Translations under genes and position numbers: made by a program | Shown: positions 16,772 through 24,747 of the stretch, in pieces | Layout: every line of letters starts with the position of its first letter | Numbering within the stretch: the first letter of the stretch is position 1 | NCBI GenBank assembly: GCA_946998205.1 | Contig: CAMPYJ010000009.1 | Span: 1-64,000 of the forward strand | Direction: 5' to 3' | DNA: 64,000 nt | From: an uncultured Prevotella sp. | Lineage (GTDB): Bacteria > Bacteroidota > Bacteroidia > Bacteroidales > Bacteroidaceae | Notes under the pieces: generated by a model | What the model saw: the letters and a program-made list of their open reading frames with translations, nothing else | Told to the model about the DNA's origin: nothing | The model's database searches: none

Positions 16772-16921
16772 CCGCACAAACATATCATCCTACTGAATCG
16801 CATTTAATCTTCATTACGTCAGCTCACTGGAAACATCGCAGGTGAGGTGGATTTTGCAGAAAGAACAGACCGCAAAAGCCACAAGATGAATAGCTGAAAG
16901 AGTAACAAGCAAGAATGTAAC

Positions 16922-17884
16922 ATGCTGAAAGTATCTATCTTGGTGCCTGTCTATGGCGTTGGTCCGTATATCGAACAGTGTGCCGAAAGCCTCTTCTTAC
17001 AAACTTATCCCGCCGTAGAATTTATCTTTGTAGACGACTGTACGCCGGACGACAGCATTGAAAAGCTGAAAGCCTGCATGGCCCGATTTCCGCAACAGGC
17101 TGCAAAAGTGAAAATCATTCATCATCACGAGAACCATGGTTTGGGCGCTTCCCGGCAGACAGGTCTTGAAGCTGCCACGGGCGATGCGGTGACAATCGTG
17201 GACAGTGACGACTTTTTGGCACCCGACGCCGTTGCTCTGCTGGTGGAAAAGATGAACGCCACGGGCGCTGACATCGTGGAGGGGGCTTATTATAGAATGG
17301 GGTGTAAACACGAAAAGATTGTATTGCCGGCACATACCTCAAAGAGAAGGCGCATCAAAACCCTGCTTTTGCACAAAGGAAATGGCTTTATTTGGGGAAA
17401 ACTTTATCGCAAAGACTTGTTCACCCAACATGACATTAAATTTACAGAAGGGGTAGATTACGGCGAAGATTATTCGGTTTTACCCCGTCTTCTGCTGGTA
17501 GGAAGCCGCACATGGATAGACGATGTGGTGTACACTTACCGATGCAACCGTCTCAACTCATACACCACGGCACAGTCTTTGAAGTCGATGATTTCATTGG
17601 CAAAGGCCATTAAAATCGTTGAGGTATTCTTCTTGCGGAAGGATTCGCAAGGAACATACCGCAAGGCTCTTCATCTTGGTGCGTTGAGTATGTATGCGCA
17701 TGCCATCAAATTTAACATTGAACGGAAAGACTTGCCGCAGATAGACCAAATTATGAATTATCAATCCAACGGCATGCTCAGCGGTTTTCTCTACTGGTTG
17801 CTGCATGTTACCTATCCGTCTAAAGTGACCAGAAAGGTCTTTTGCGCCGTTCGCCGCTACTATTTGTACGTTCATTGTTGGTAA
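16922..17884 (+). CDS. Family 2 glycosyltransferase
   Basis: A 320-residue inverting GT-A transferase. The N-terminus SILVPVYGVGPYIEQCAESL is followed by a nucleotide-binding VDDCTPDDS segment, HENHGLGASRQTGLEAATG and the metal-binding VDSDD near residue 98. The C-terminal ~80 residues include a basic, hydrophobic tail that may associate with the inner membrane. It probably adds a sugar to LPS core or O-antigen, judged from its place beside lipid A and LPS genes. It is convergent with the GT90 gene, with only 12 nt between stops. Donor and acceptor cannot be named. Confidence 0.88.
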   Translation: MLKVSILVPVYGVGPYIEQCAESLFLQTYPAVEFIFVDDCTPDDSIEKLKACMARFPQQAAKVKIIHHHENHGLGASRQTGLEAATGDAVTIVDSDDFLAPDAVALLVEKMNATGADIVEGAYYRMGCKHEKIVLPAHTSKRRRIKTLLLHKGNGFIWGKLYRKDLFTQHDIKFTEGVDYGEDYSVLPRLLLVGSRTWIDDVVYTYRCNRLNSYTTAQSLKSMISLAKAIKIVEVFFLRKDSQGTYRKALHLGALSMYAHAIKFNIERKDLPQIDQIMNYQSNGMLSGFLYWLLHVTYPSKVTRKVFCAVRRYYLYVHCW

Positions 17885-17896
17885 GCAACAACGCTC

Positions 17897-18940
17897 TCAT
17901 CCGTTCAATTGTGCGGGATTGGTGAAGTCAAAATACTTCTTCAGCACCAACAGTGATATCAATCGCTCGCGCCGTTGATTCCTAAACTGGTCGACATACG
18001 CATGGGCATGTGCGATAATTGCTTCTGCTTGCTCCGGATGCGCTATGTAATAAGTCAGACGTTCCTCCAGGTCAGAGAAATCAGGCCTAATCTCTATGTA
18101 GTGATAGTTGGGCTTCAGGCATCCCTCCATGAACCAAGTCTCGCAGGAAGGGCGCGGCATCACGGCGACAGAGTTGGATGACATCACCCATTTAAGGTTG
18201 CTGGCAACATCGTTTCCCTCCAATGCCATGATGAATTTATAGTCAAGATGTTCTTTGATGGTGAGCTTCTCGGTTCGCCATTGAGGGTATTGTGGATCGA
18301 TGACACCGATGTTACAGAGCGGATGACCATAGTAACGTTTCACGAAATCGTATCGGTTTTGCTTCAAATCAGCACCGCCATCCTGCCCAATCAGACTGCG
18401 AAAGATAACCAAGTTCTGCTTATCTCTAAACGGCTTGCGGTCGTTTACAAAGAGGAAATGACGCACCTTGTCGAGTTTCATCAACACCGAATTGGCATTA
18501 TTTTCCGTCAACGGACGACTTTTGGTGATGGATGGCACTGCCGGAACGTGAACGATGTCGCCCGGAAGCAACACCCATCGCAGCGACAACGGGAAGTATC
18601 GGGCGTAACGGTACGCATCAAGATAATACACTTTCTGACCGGTCATGGGCTGATTCTGCACGCACACCGACTCTTGAAGGAACGCCTTGCGATCAACAGG
18701 CGTAGTTGGTGAGAGCCGATTATAATAGTTCACGCGCCGCATGACATACGCCAGATCATCCCGATGTCGCAAGGCTTTCATTTCTTTTTGGCAGATTTTT
18801 CTCAGCCAAGCGTGCGGCAAATGGATGGCTATGTATGAAGTAAGGTAATACCATAGCTTCGAATTCTTGCCGCTATGCAAGGTATAATAGAGCTTGCGAG
18901 GGAACAATGGGCGCACTTTCATGTTGTTTATTCGTTTCAA
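17897..18940 (-). CDS. Family 90 glycosyltransferase (LpsA/CAP10-like)
   Basis: A 347-residue protein resembling GT90 enzymes such as LpsA and CAP10-like O-sugar transferases. Characteristic segments include NDRKPFRDKQNLVIFRSLIGQ, the central IKEHLDYKFIMALEGNDVASNLKWVMSSNSV, PRPSCETWFMEG and YHYIEIRPDFSDLEERLTYY. It has no membrane helix and likely works at the cytoplasmic face on LPS core. It is the last gene of a minus-strand run lpxL-like, GT2, DUF5672, GT90, with 3 nt to DUF5672. Another ATG at 18922 is possible as start. Confidence 0.85.
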   Translation of the reverse strand: MKRINNMKVRPLFPRKLYYTLHSGKNSKLWYYLTSYIAIHLPHAWLRKICQKEMKALRHRDDLAYVMRRVNYYNRLSPTTPVDRKAFLQESVCVQNQPMTGQKVYYLDAYRYARYFPLSLRWVLLPGDIVHVPAVPSITKSRPLTENNANSVLMKLDKVRHFLFVNDRKPFRDKQNLVIFRSLIGQDGGADLKQNRYDFVKRYYGHPLCNIGVIDPQYPQWRTEKLTIKEHLDYKFIMALEGNDVASNLKWVMSSNSVAVMPRPSCETWFMEGCLKPNYHYIEIRPDFSDLEERLTYYIAHPEQAEAIIAHAHAYVDQFRNQRRERLISLLVLKKYFDFTNPAQLNG

Positions 18941-18943
18941 CCG

Positions 18944-19726
18944 TTAGCCGTTGAGGGCCGGAATGAATTGTTTCCAGAAGGCCACGCGCACGGGTTTGTT
19001 GAATCCATGACAAGCCATGGGCAACCGATTGCCATTGAGTTGATAGCACAACTCGGGCTTGAGATCGAACGAGAAGGTCAAGGCGTCCTTGACAGAAGGT
19101 ACTTTCAAGGGTGGAACCAACGCCCAGAACAAATCCTCATTGTGCAAAGCGTCGGACTGACTGTTGTAATATTCTATCTCATCGGCATACCTCACGCAAG
19201 CCTCCCGAAACGTCTTTACCTTGCGAAGGCACAATCCGCCGTTGCCAATGCGGCCAAACATCTGACTGTGTATAATCTTATTCTTCGGTTTCAGCAACAA
19301 CCTCAACTTCAAATACTGTTTCAACGGGAACCGCGTATATCGTGGACGAGTGGGCCAAGGCGCAGCCACAAGGTCAAAATCTCTGTCACACCAAGTCAGC
19401 AACTCATTCTTAAACAGCCAAGCATCGACATGACAAATGAAGATATAAGTATAATCTTGAAAGAGCTTGTAAAACGATTCGGACATCATCATGCGGTTAT
19501 AACCCTGAATGCCATAAGCCGTACCCAACCAATCGCCACTCACTTCAATCACGCCCACATTGGGATACTGCGCATTGAGCGGCGACATGTCCACATCGTT
19601 GGGTTGCAGAAAGACCGCAGGAAAGCCTTCCAGCAATGACAAATTATGCTCAAGTGCCGCTTTCTCATAGGCTTTCAGCACCGGATGATAGACGGGTATG
19701 ATGACTAACAGCTTATTTTTTTCCAT
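18944..19726 (-). CDS. DUF5672 glycosyltransferase-like protein
   Basis: A 260-residue protein of the DUF5672 family, believed to be glycosyltransferases. It begins with a Rossmann-like strand KLLVIIPVYHP, then SGDWLGTAYGIQGYNRMM, a YIFICHVDAWLF motif that puts a DxD-like acidic pair on a strand, FGRIGNGGLCLRK and HNEDLFWALVPP. These match the family. It lies within the minus-strand LPS gene run. Sugar specificity cannot be inferred. Confidence 0.8.
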   Translation of the reverse strand: MEKNKLLVIIPVYHPVLKAYEKAALEHNLSLLEGFPAVFLQPNDVDMSPLNAQYPNVGVIEVSGDWLGTAYGIQGYNRMMMSESFYKLFQDYTYIFICHVDAWLFKNELLTWCDRDFDLVAAPWPTRPRYTRFPLKQYLKLRLLLKPKNKIIHSQMFGRIGNGGLCLRKVKTFREACVRYADEIEYYNSQSDALHNEDLFWALVPPLKVPSVKDALTFSFDLKPELCYQLNGNRLPMACHGFNKPVRVAFWKQFIPALNG

Positions 19727-19798
19727 CTCATTAAGAACGATATGACGGGTTGTTTCTTCAAACAGAACATGATTTTACTTTGTGATGGATGATGAAAC

Positions 19799-20716
19799 TC
19801 AGCGCTTTCCCAACCGCTCGTTAATACCATCGTAATACGCCCGATGCAACATCATCAGGTCTTTGGGCCGCCATGCCTTGCTGAAGGGCATCGACAACAG
19901 CGCCGGGATGACGTATCCCATGCCACCAATCCAACTTCTTAGATAGCGCACGCCCCAGTTCTTGCCATAATGATGATTCAGATAAGCCGAATTACGAACC
20001 TGGTAATAGCGCTTCCACTTCTTCTTCTGGTTGCGCACCGCCCATGAGTCTTCCGAGAAGAACGCATGCTTGTCCATCACGGCCGACGGCACATAGAGCA
20101 GACGAAAGCCAGCCAAATGCGCTCTGAGGCAATATTCCGTGTCATCATAGAAGATGAACAGCTCTCGGTTGGGCAGTCCAATCTTCCCGACGACAGCCCT
20201 ACTGATGAGCGGTCCTTCAAAGTCACAGCCCACAATCTCGGTAGGCGTTGTTTCCTCGCCACAAAGCCTTTCAGCGTGCAAACTGCCCAGTGGGTTGGTT
20301 AGGTTGTACCTGCGAAACTCGTGCGTGAGCGTTTTTCCGCCCATCACTCGCCGCGGAGCCAGGATGCCCGGTGGATTCTTGCAGTTCAATCGGGTTTCCT
20401 CAAGCGCCACAAGGCTTAGCAGTTCATCCAGACAACCATCCTTTGGAAACACGTCATCATCCATACACCACATCCAATCGGCCCCTTCATCATAAGCGAC
20501 CTTGATACCTGTATGGAATCCTCCACTGCCCCCGACATTTTCTTGATGAACCGCTTGCAGGTCATGTTGCCCGTCCAGCCACTCTTTCGTGCCGTCATTG
20601 CTGCCGTTGTTAACCACGACAATCCGGTCAAGGCGGTGCTGACGGCGCAACGCTCCGATGTTTTTTTTCAGCAATTCCAGCCGGTTGTATGTCACGACGA
20701 TTGCAAATATCTTCAT
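19799..20716 (-). CDS. Family 2 glycosyltransferase (rhamnosyl/galactofuranosyl type)
   Basis: A 305-residue GT-A transferase starting MKIFAIVVTYNRLELLKKNI, with VNNGSNDGTKEWL, the acceptor-loop ENVGGSGGFHTG, metal-binding WCMDDDVFP near residue 92 and FIFYDDTEYCLRAHLAG. The ENxGGSGGF wording resembles GlfT2-like galactofuranosyltransferases and some rhamnosyltransferases. It lies 12 nt after the LpxL-type gene and so is probably in the same LPS operon. The exact sugar is not predictable. Confidence 0.87.
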   Translation of the reverse strand: MKIFAIVVTYNRLELLKKNIGALRRQHRLDRIVVVNNGSNDGTKEWLDGQHDLQAVHQENVGGSGGFHTGIKVAYDEGADWMWCMDDDVFPKDGCLDELLSLVALEETRLNCKNPPGILAPRRVMGGKTLTHEFRRYNLTNPLGSLHAERLCGEETTPTEIVGCDFEGPLISRAVVGKIGLPNRELFIFYDDTEYCLRAHLAGFRLLYVPSAVMDKHAFFSEDSWAVRNQKKKWKRYYQVRNSAYLNHHYGKNWGVRYLRSWIGGMGYVIPALLSMPFSKAWRPKDLMMLHRAYYDGINERLGKR

Positions 20717-20728
20717 GATTTTCAGTTC

Positions 20729-21676
20729 TTAGTCGTTCTTTTTCCTCAACACCTTCCCATCAACCACTTCCCAGTCGCGTTCAAACTCCTCGCGGGTACG
20801 CTTCCATCGGTTATGGCTCCAGAGATAACATGCGGGTTGCCGGCGTATCGTCTCTTCCAACAGGCGGAAGTACAGGTCGGTCAGTTCCCATTTGCCACAT
20901 TGCTTTGGATCAGATGCCATGAGCTTCATCTCGCACTCGTAATAACCTCTTTTCACACGTTTCACGTCGCCATAGAAGCACACCTGTCCCACATGCTTGA
21001 CGATGCGTTCGGCCCCGGTGAGCACGGGCGTGTCATGATGCAGGAAATCCACCCAGTGGTGAATGTTCCACCACAGCGGCACTTGGTCGGCAATGTACCC
21101 CACCACAATTGCTCTGTTGTTGCGTTTGAACTCCAATATCTTGCGAAGCGAGTTGTGCATGGGTATGCAAAGAGCGTGTTGGCGCTCCCTCACATATTTG
21201 AACAGACGGTCAAAGCGTTTGTTTTCCAATGGGTGATACAGTTGACAGCACTGCACATGACTGGGAATTGAATAGGGAAGGGAGGTAATCCACTCCCAAT
21301 TGCCGTAGTGACCCAAGTACACAGCACACGACAGACCATCGTTGAGAGCGGCGTTGAACTGCTCCATACCCGTGAAACGCATTCGTTTTTGCAGTTGCGT
21401 GGCGCTCATGGTCATCAGCTTGATGGTCTCAACAAGGTAGTCGCAAAACCAATGATAGAAGTCTTTCTCTATCTTCACCAGTTCCTCGCGGCTCTTTTCA
21501 GGGAAGCTGCTGGACAGGTTTTTCCAGATGACGTGATGCCTGTATCTCAAGATGTGTGCCATGATGAGATACAGCAGGTCGGACAACATGTAGAGCAAAC
21601 GCATGGGCAGCAGTGATGTCAGATACCAGATGCCGTAAAGCAAAACATATCCCACCTCGTTCAGTACTTTCTTCAT
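20729..21676 (-). CDS. Lipid A acyltransferase, LpxL/HtrB family
   Basis: A 315-residue inner-membrane-associated lysophospholipid/lipid A acyltransferase. An N-terminal hydrophobic segment (~8-40) is followed by the catalytic HX4E in LGHYGNWEW (His123, Glu128) and a GADQVPLWW-like segment (YIADQVPLWW) usual in the family. It should transfer a secondary acyl chain onto lipid A. It leads the minus-strand run of LPS glycosyltransferases. A minus-strand TAACTTTG box lies 30 nt upstream. Confidence 0.88.
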   Translation of the reverse strand: MKKVLNEVGYVLLYGIWYLTSLLPMRLLYMLSDLLYLIMAHILRYRHHVIWKNLSSSFPEKSREELVKIEKDFYHWFCDYLVETIKLMTMSATQLQKRMRFTGMEQFNAALNDGLSCAVYLGHYGNWEWITSLPYSIPSHVQCCQLYHPLENKRFDRLFKYVRERQHALCIPMHNSLRKILEFKRNNRAIVVGYIADQVPLWWNIHHWVDFLHHDTPVLTGAERIVKHVGQVCFYGDVKRVKRGYYECEMKLMASDPKQCGKWELTDLYFRLLEETIRRQPACYLWSHNRWKRTREEFERDWEVVDGKVLRKKND

Positions 21677-21705
21677 TCAAAAAGCGTTCAATTCATAGAA
21701 TGCCA

Positions 21706-21713
21706 CAAAGTTA
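21706..21713 (-). promoter_or_regulatory. Candidate -7 box for the LPS gene run
   Basis: TAACTTTG on the minus strand, 29 nt before the acyltransferase ATG. A TTG lies 24 nt further upstream, a longer spacer than ideal. Confidence 0.45.
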
Positions 21714-21861
21714 TAAAAAATCTTCGTATTGACACCCCAAGAGCGGCGGCATTTTACCACACGGTGGGGTTTTGAGGATTCACGCCGGAATGGATTCGCG
21801 GCCGCAGGACACGCCTCCCACACATCTCCGTGTCTGAAAAAAACTGAAAATCAAAGATACA

Positions 21862-21893
21862 TTTGCACAAGACACCTACAAATCGTATCTTTG
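21862..21893 (+). promoter_or_regulatory. Promoter of the secreted esterase gene
   Basis: TTTG at 21862-21865, 20 nt, then TATCTTTG at 21886-21893, a full match to the Bacteroidota promoter. It excludes the non-ATG upstream part of the frame as coding. Confidence 0.7.
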
Positions 21894-21942
21894 CATACAA
21901 CGATTGGGAACAACATTGCGTTCCCCTAACAGCAGCATTCAG

Positions 21943-22767
21943 ATGAGAACAAGAAAACTCCTATTAACACTTAGTTTATTCATTGCAGCGACTTATGCGA
22001 GCGCTCAGCAGGCGTTCGACGTGAATTTATGGAATGGCCGCGCCCCACATGACACAGGTGTCGCTGCCGACACGGCGAAGGTGCGCGTGTTTCTGCCCGC
22101 CGCCAAGCGTGCCACGGGACGGGCGGTGGTCATCTGTCCGGGCGGCGGATATGACCATTTGGCTTGGAGAAACGAGGGAACCGACTGGGCACCGTTCTTC
22201 AATGACATGGGCATCGCCGCCATCGTACTGAAATACCGCATGCCCCATGGCGTGAAAGAGGCTCCGCTGAGCGACGCCGAACAGGCGATGCGGCTGGTGA
22301 GGAAGAACGCACAGGCATGGCACGTCAACCGCGACGACATCGGCATCATGGGGTTCTCTGCCGGCGGGCACCTCGCTTCCACCGTGGCTACCGAAAGCAG
22401 AGGCGACGCGAAGGCCAATTTCCAAATACTGTTTTACCCCGTGATTACCATGATGCCAGGCTACACGCACAAGGGTTCGCACGACAACTTGCTGGGCAAG
22501 AAACCCGGCAAGAGCACGGAGCGCGAGTACAGTACCGACATGCAGGTGAGCCGCGCGACACCCAGAGCTTTCATCCTTCTGTCTGATGACGACACCGTGG
22601 TGCCGCCGGCCAATGGCGTAAGCTATTATTTGGAGTTGTATCGTCACGACGTACCGGCCTCCCTGCACGTCTATCCTTCAGGCAACCACGGCTTCGGATT
22701 CAACAGTTCGTTCCGCTATCATGTGGAGATGCGGCTCGAGCTGCAGGCATGGTTGCGCAGCTTCTGA
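21943..22767 (+). CDS. Exported alpha/beta-hydrolase (acetyl-esterase-like)
   Basis: A 274-residue secreted hydrolase. MRTRKLLLTLSLFIAATYASAQQ is a signal peptide. The core shows the oxyanion-hole segment VVICPGGGYDHLAWRNEG, the nucleophile elbow GFSAGG (Ser139), the acid in LSDDDTVVPP and the histidine in PSGNHGFGF. The arrangement resembles BD-FAE/Axe-like esterases that remove acetyl groups from xylan or other glycans. ATG at 21943 is preferred because upstream in-frame codons include only TTG and would place charged residues before the signal. Confidence 0.85.
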   Translation: MRTRKLLLTLSLFIAATYASAQQAFDVNLWNGRAPHDTGVAADTAKVRVFLPAAKRATGRAVVICPGGGYDHLAWRNEGTDWAPFFNDMGIAAIVLKYRMPHGVKEAPLSDAEQAMRLVRKNAQAWHVNRDDIGIMGFSAGGHLASTVATESRGDAKANFQILFYPVITMMPGYTHKGSHDNLLGKKPGKSTEREYSTDMQVSRATPRAFILLSDDDTVVPPANGVSYYLELYRHDVPASLHVYPSGNHGFGFNSSFRYHVEMRLELQAWLRSF

Positions 22768-22826
22768 CGTGCGAGCCGCCCCGCTACGCACCGTGCGGGC
22801 GGTCTACACCAGCAACATCTTTTCGG

Positions 22827-22865
22827 AAAGAGGGTGGCGGCTCATGAATTGCCGTCACCCTCTTT
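22827..22865. terminator. Bidirectional terminator between convergent genes
   Basis: AAAGAGGGTGGCGGC (22827-22841) pairs with GCCGTCACCCTCTTT (22851-22865), 14 of 15 bp, around a 9-nt loop. A-rich and T-rich arm ends suit termination in both directions, between the esterase and the TlpA-like lipoprotein. Confidence 0.7.
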
Positions 22866-22872
22866 TCGCCTG

Positions 22873-24048
22873 TCAGAGCAGAGAGCGTATCTCTGCGTCT
22901 AAATCCTTGATTTGCACGTCTCGCTTCTGCAGCGTGTTGTTCCGGTCAATGATGAAATAAGTGGGAATGCTCCGCACGTTATAATTCACGAGAACGTCAT
23001 TCTGCGCATCAGCGTCGGCATGTACGCTGATCCAAGGTAACGCCGCTGTCTTTGTCTTCCAAAAGTGTTCATCGGGGTCCAACGATACCTGATAAATCTC
23101 GAATCCGCGGTCGTGGTACTTGTTGTACAGTTCGCGGAGAGCCATGATGCGCTCAGTTGACTGCTTGGAAGCGAAGACATGAAAGTCGAGCATCACCACC
23201 TTTCCCTTCAAGTCGGTAAGCTTGCGAATCACGCCATGATGGTCCGGCAGTGTGACATCAATGATTCCGGAGGCCTTCAGCTTACTGGCATCCAGCACCC
23301 TACGCTGGTTGTTCTGAATGATTCTCACATCTTTCATGCCCTCGATGGCAATGTTATGCAGGTTAGCTCCTCGCACAGCCTTTGGGTAGTAAGTATCCCA
23401 ACTGGTGGCCACGGCGGCGTACACCTTCACGTCTTCGGCGCTCGCGCGCGGATTGAAGATCAGCAAACTGGCGTCGCCGGCGTTGATGGTCTGGAAAAGA
23501 GCGAAGTAAGACGACGCTTTCATCGGCTCCTTGTAGATGTAGTTCAGTTTCACCTTGTTCTTATAAGCCTCCAGCACCTTCTGCAAACTGTCGTTGATGA
23601 TTTGCGAGTTCAAGTTCAAATTCTGGGCAATATCCTGAATTTGCCGCTGCAGGGCCATCTGCATCAGCGTAAGCTCCTTGATTCTCGAGCAGTTGTCCGA
23701 CCCCGTGACCTCATACCGCGAAGCCATATCAGGGTATCGGGCCTTGACGTTGACCGTCTCGGTAGAGTCGATCGACACGTTGATGATTTGCCCGGCTATG
23801 CGCAGTCGGTAAAACTCCGGCGCGTCGGTTGCTTTCTCACTGAATGCGAACGCTCCGTCTTCGCCCAGCCGGACGGAGTCTAACACCACCGGACCGTTAA
23901 GCCCCATGTTCTCAAAATACAAGATGGAGTCTTTGGCATTCGCAATGGTACCGTCGACGTGGAATTTCTTCTGCGTACACGAAACAGCACACAAAGCACC
24001 GCAGGTGACGGCTGCCATGAATAGAATATTGTGGAAAGTCTTTTTCAT
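22873..24048 (-). CDS. DUF4369/TlpA-like lipoprotein without the CXXC redox motif
   Basis: A 391-residue lipoprotein: MKKTFHNILFMAAVTCGALCAVSC, lipobox Cys24. An N-terminal DUF4369 domain (VDGTIANAKDSILYFENM) and a helical middle precede a thioredoxin-like C-terminal domain from ~260 (LTDLKGKVVMLDFHVF, then ASKQSTERIMALRELY, NVRSIPTYFIID with the cis-Pro). Where active TlpA/ResA proteins have WCXXC, this one reads FASKQS, so it cannot do thiol exchange. I place the start at 24048 because a -7 box lies between it and the longer frame start at 24081. Function unknown; envelope scaffold or binding role possible. Confidence 0.82.
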   Translation of the reverse strand: MKKTFHNILFMAAVTCGALCAVSCTQKKFHVDGTIANAKDSILYFENMGLNGPVVLDSVRLGEDGAFAFSEKATDAPEFYRLRIAGQIINVSIDSTETVNVKARYPDMASRYEVTGSDNCSRIKELTLMQMALQRQIQDIAQNLNLNSQIINDSLQKVLEAYKNKVKLNYIYKEPMKASSYFALFQTINAGDASLLIFNPRASAEDVKVYAAVATSWDTYYPKAVRGANLHNIAIEGMKDVRIIQNNQRRVLDASKLKASGIIDVTLPDHHGVIRKLTDLKGKVVMLDFHVFASKQSTERIMALRELYNKYHDRGFEIYQVSLDPDEHFWKTKTAALPWISVHADADAQNDVLVNYNVRSIPTYFIIDRNNTLQKRDVQIKDLDAEIRSLL

Positions 24049-24078
24049 ATTTTTCAAAACAATGGTCTTCCAATTCTG

Positions 24079-24086
24079 CAAAGATA
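24079..24086 (-). promoter_or_regulatory. -7 box of the TlpA-like lipoprotein gene
   Basis: TATCTTTG on the minus strand, 30 nt before the ATG at 24048. It overlaps the first codons of the longer reading frame, which argues for the shorter start. Confidence 0.5.
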
Positions 24087-24346
24087 TAGCAAATAATTGA
24101 GATTGCCAGCCGGCTCGGAGAGTTTTTTACAGGGGCATGCTTCAACCGGCCGTCAACCGCGCCTGCCAAGATGTGTGAAATTTCTTGACAAGCGGCCTGC
24201 TCATGCTTGGCGTATTTGCAAGTCATCAGCTGTCTGCGTGCGAATACGCCCAGCATAGACACTTCTTCTCAACACGTTGTTAAACAGCACATTGCGCTCT
24301 TATCCCACCATTTTAACTCCACCTTGTACGCCTTCACTCGGCAAAA
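24087..24346. other. Non-coding spacer, divergent junction before topA
   Basis: I see no gene here. The sequence is of mixed composition with no strong hairpin and no credible reading frame. The adjoining stretch to 24545 is the 22-nt repeat array, and 24546-24710 contains an A+T-rich piece with two related CTTAAATT(T/C)T copies before the topA promoter box. Confidence 0.4.
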
Positions 24347-24545
24347 GCATGGCTTTTGGTGGCCAATAGGCATGCTTTTGCGGTGCTACACCATGCCTAT
24401 CGGGCACCAAAGTGATGCTTATTTTCGATGAATCACATTGCTTTTATAGCGAAAAAGGCTTTTCATCCTACCAAAATGAACCGTGTTTTCATCCTACAAG
24501 CCTATTGATTTTTTCTATAATGATAGTTTTGAAAGGTCGTTTTTG
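24347..24545. repeat. Array of the degenerate 22-nt repeat upstream of topA
   Basis: About nine units follow at 22-nt steps from 24370 (24347 first, then 24370, 24392, 24414, 24436, 24458, 24480, 24502, 24524; the first step is 23). Units begin GCATG, CATGC, GATGC, CATTG or CTATTGA and many carry a CTTTT run. Two adjacent units share TTTTCATCCTAC (24460-24471 and 24486-24497). It lies between the divergent TlpA-like and topA genes. Confidence 0.6.
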
Positions 24546-24710
24546 GGGCCTTTTTCGATAAAAACAGCCGACATTTTTCTGCACGGAACGCAAAGGACAA
24601 CGCCTCTGAGGACACTCGTCACCACGGCTTAAATTTTACAAAACGGTCTTAAATTCTTTAAAAACGAAGTAAAATTGCCTATATATAAAAGGTATGAGGA
24701 AACTTTTGTT

Positions 24711-24718
24711 TACTTTTG
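24711..24718 (+). promoter_or_regulatory. -7 box of the topA operon
   Basis: TACTTTTG matches TAnnTTTG and is 29 nt before the topA ATG at 24748. The longer frame start at 24694 lies before it and is therefore not used. No clear -33 box. Confidence 0.5.
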
Positions 24719-24747
24719 CCGCAAAATATAAGAATCACAAAGAAACG

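Noticed and set aside
18875..19639. 254-codon plus-strand frame
   Set aside because: Antisense to DUF5672 with no recognisable domain or start signal.
24087..24346. tRNA or small RNA gene upstream of topA
   Set aside because: No cloverleaf, strong hairpin or promoter was found.
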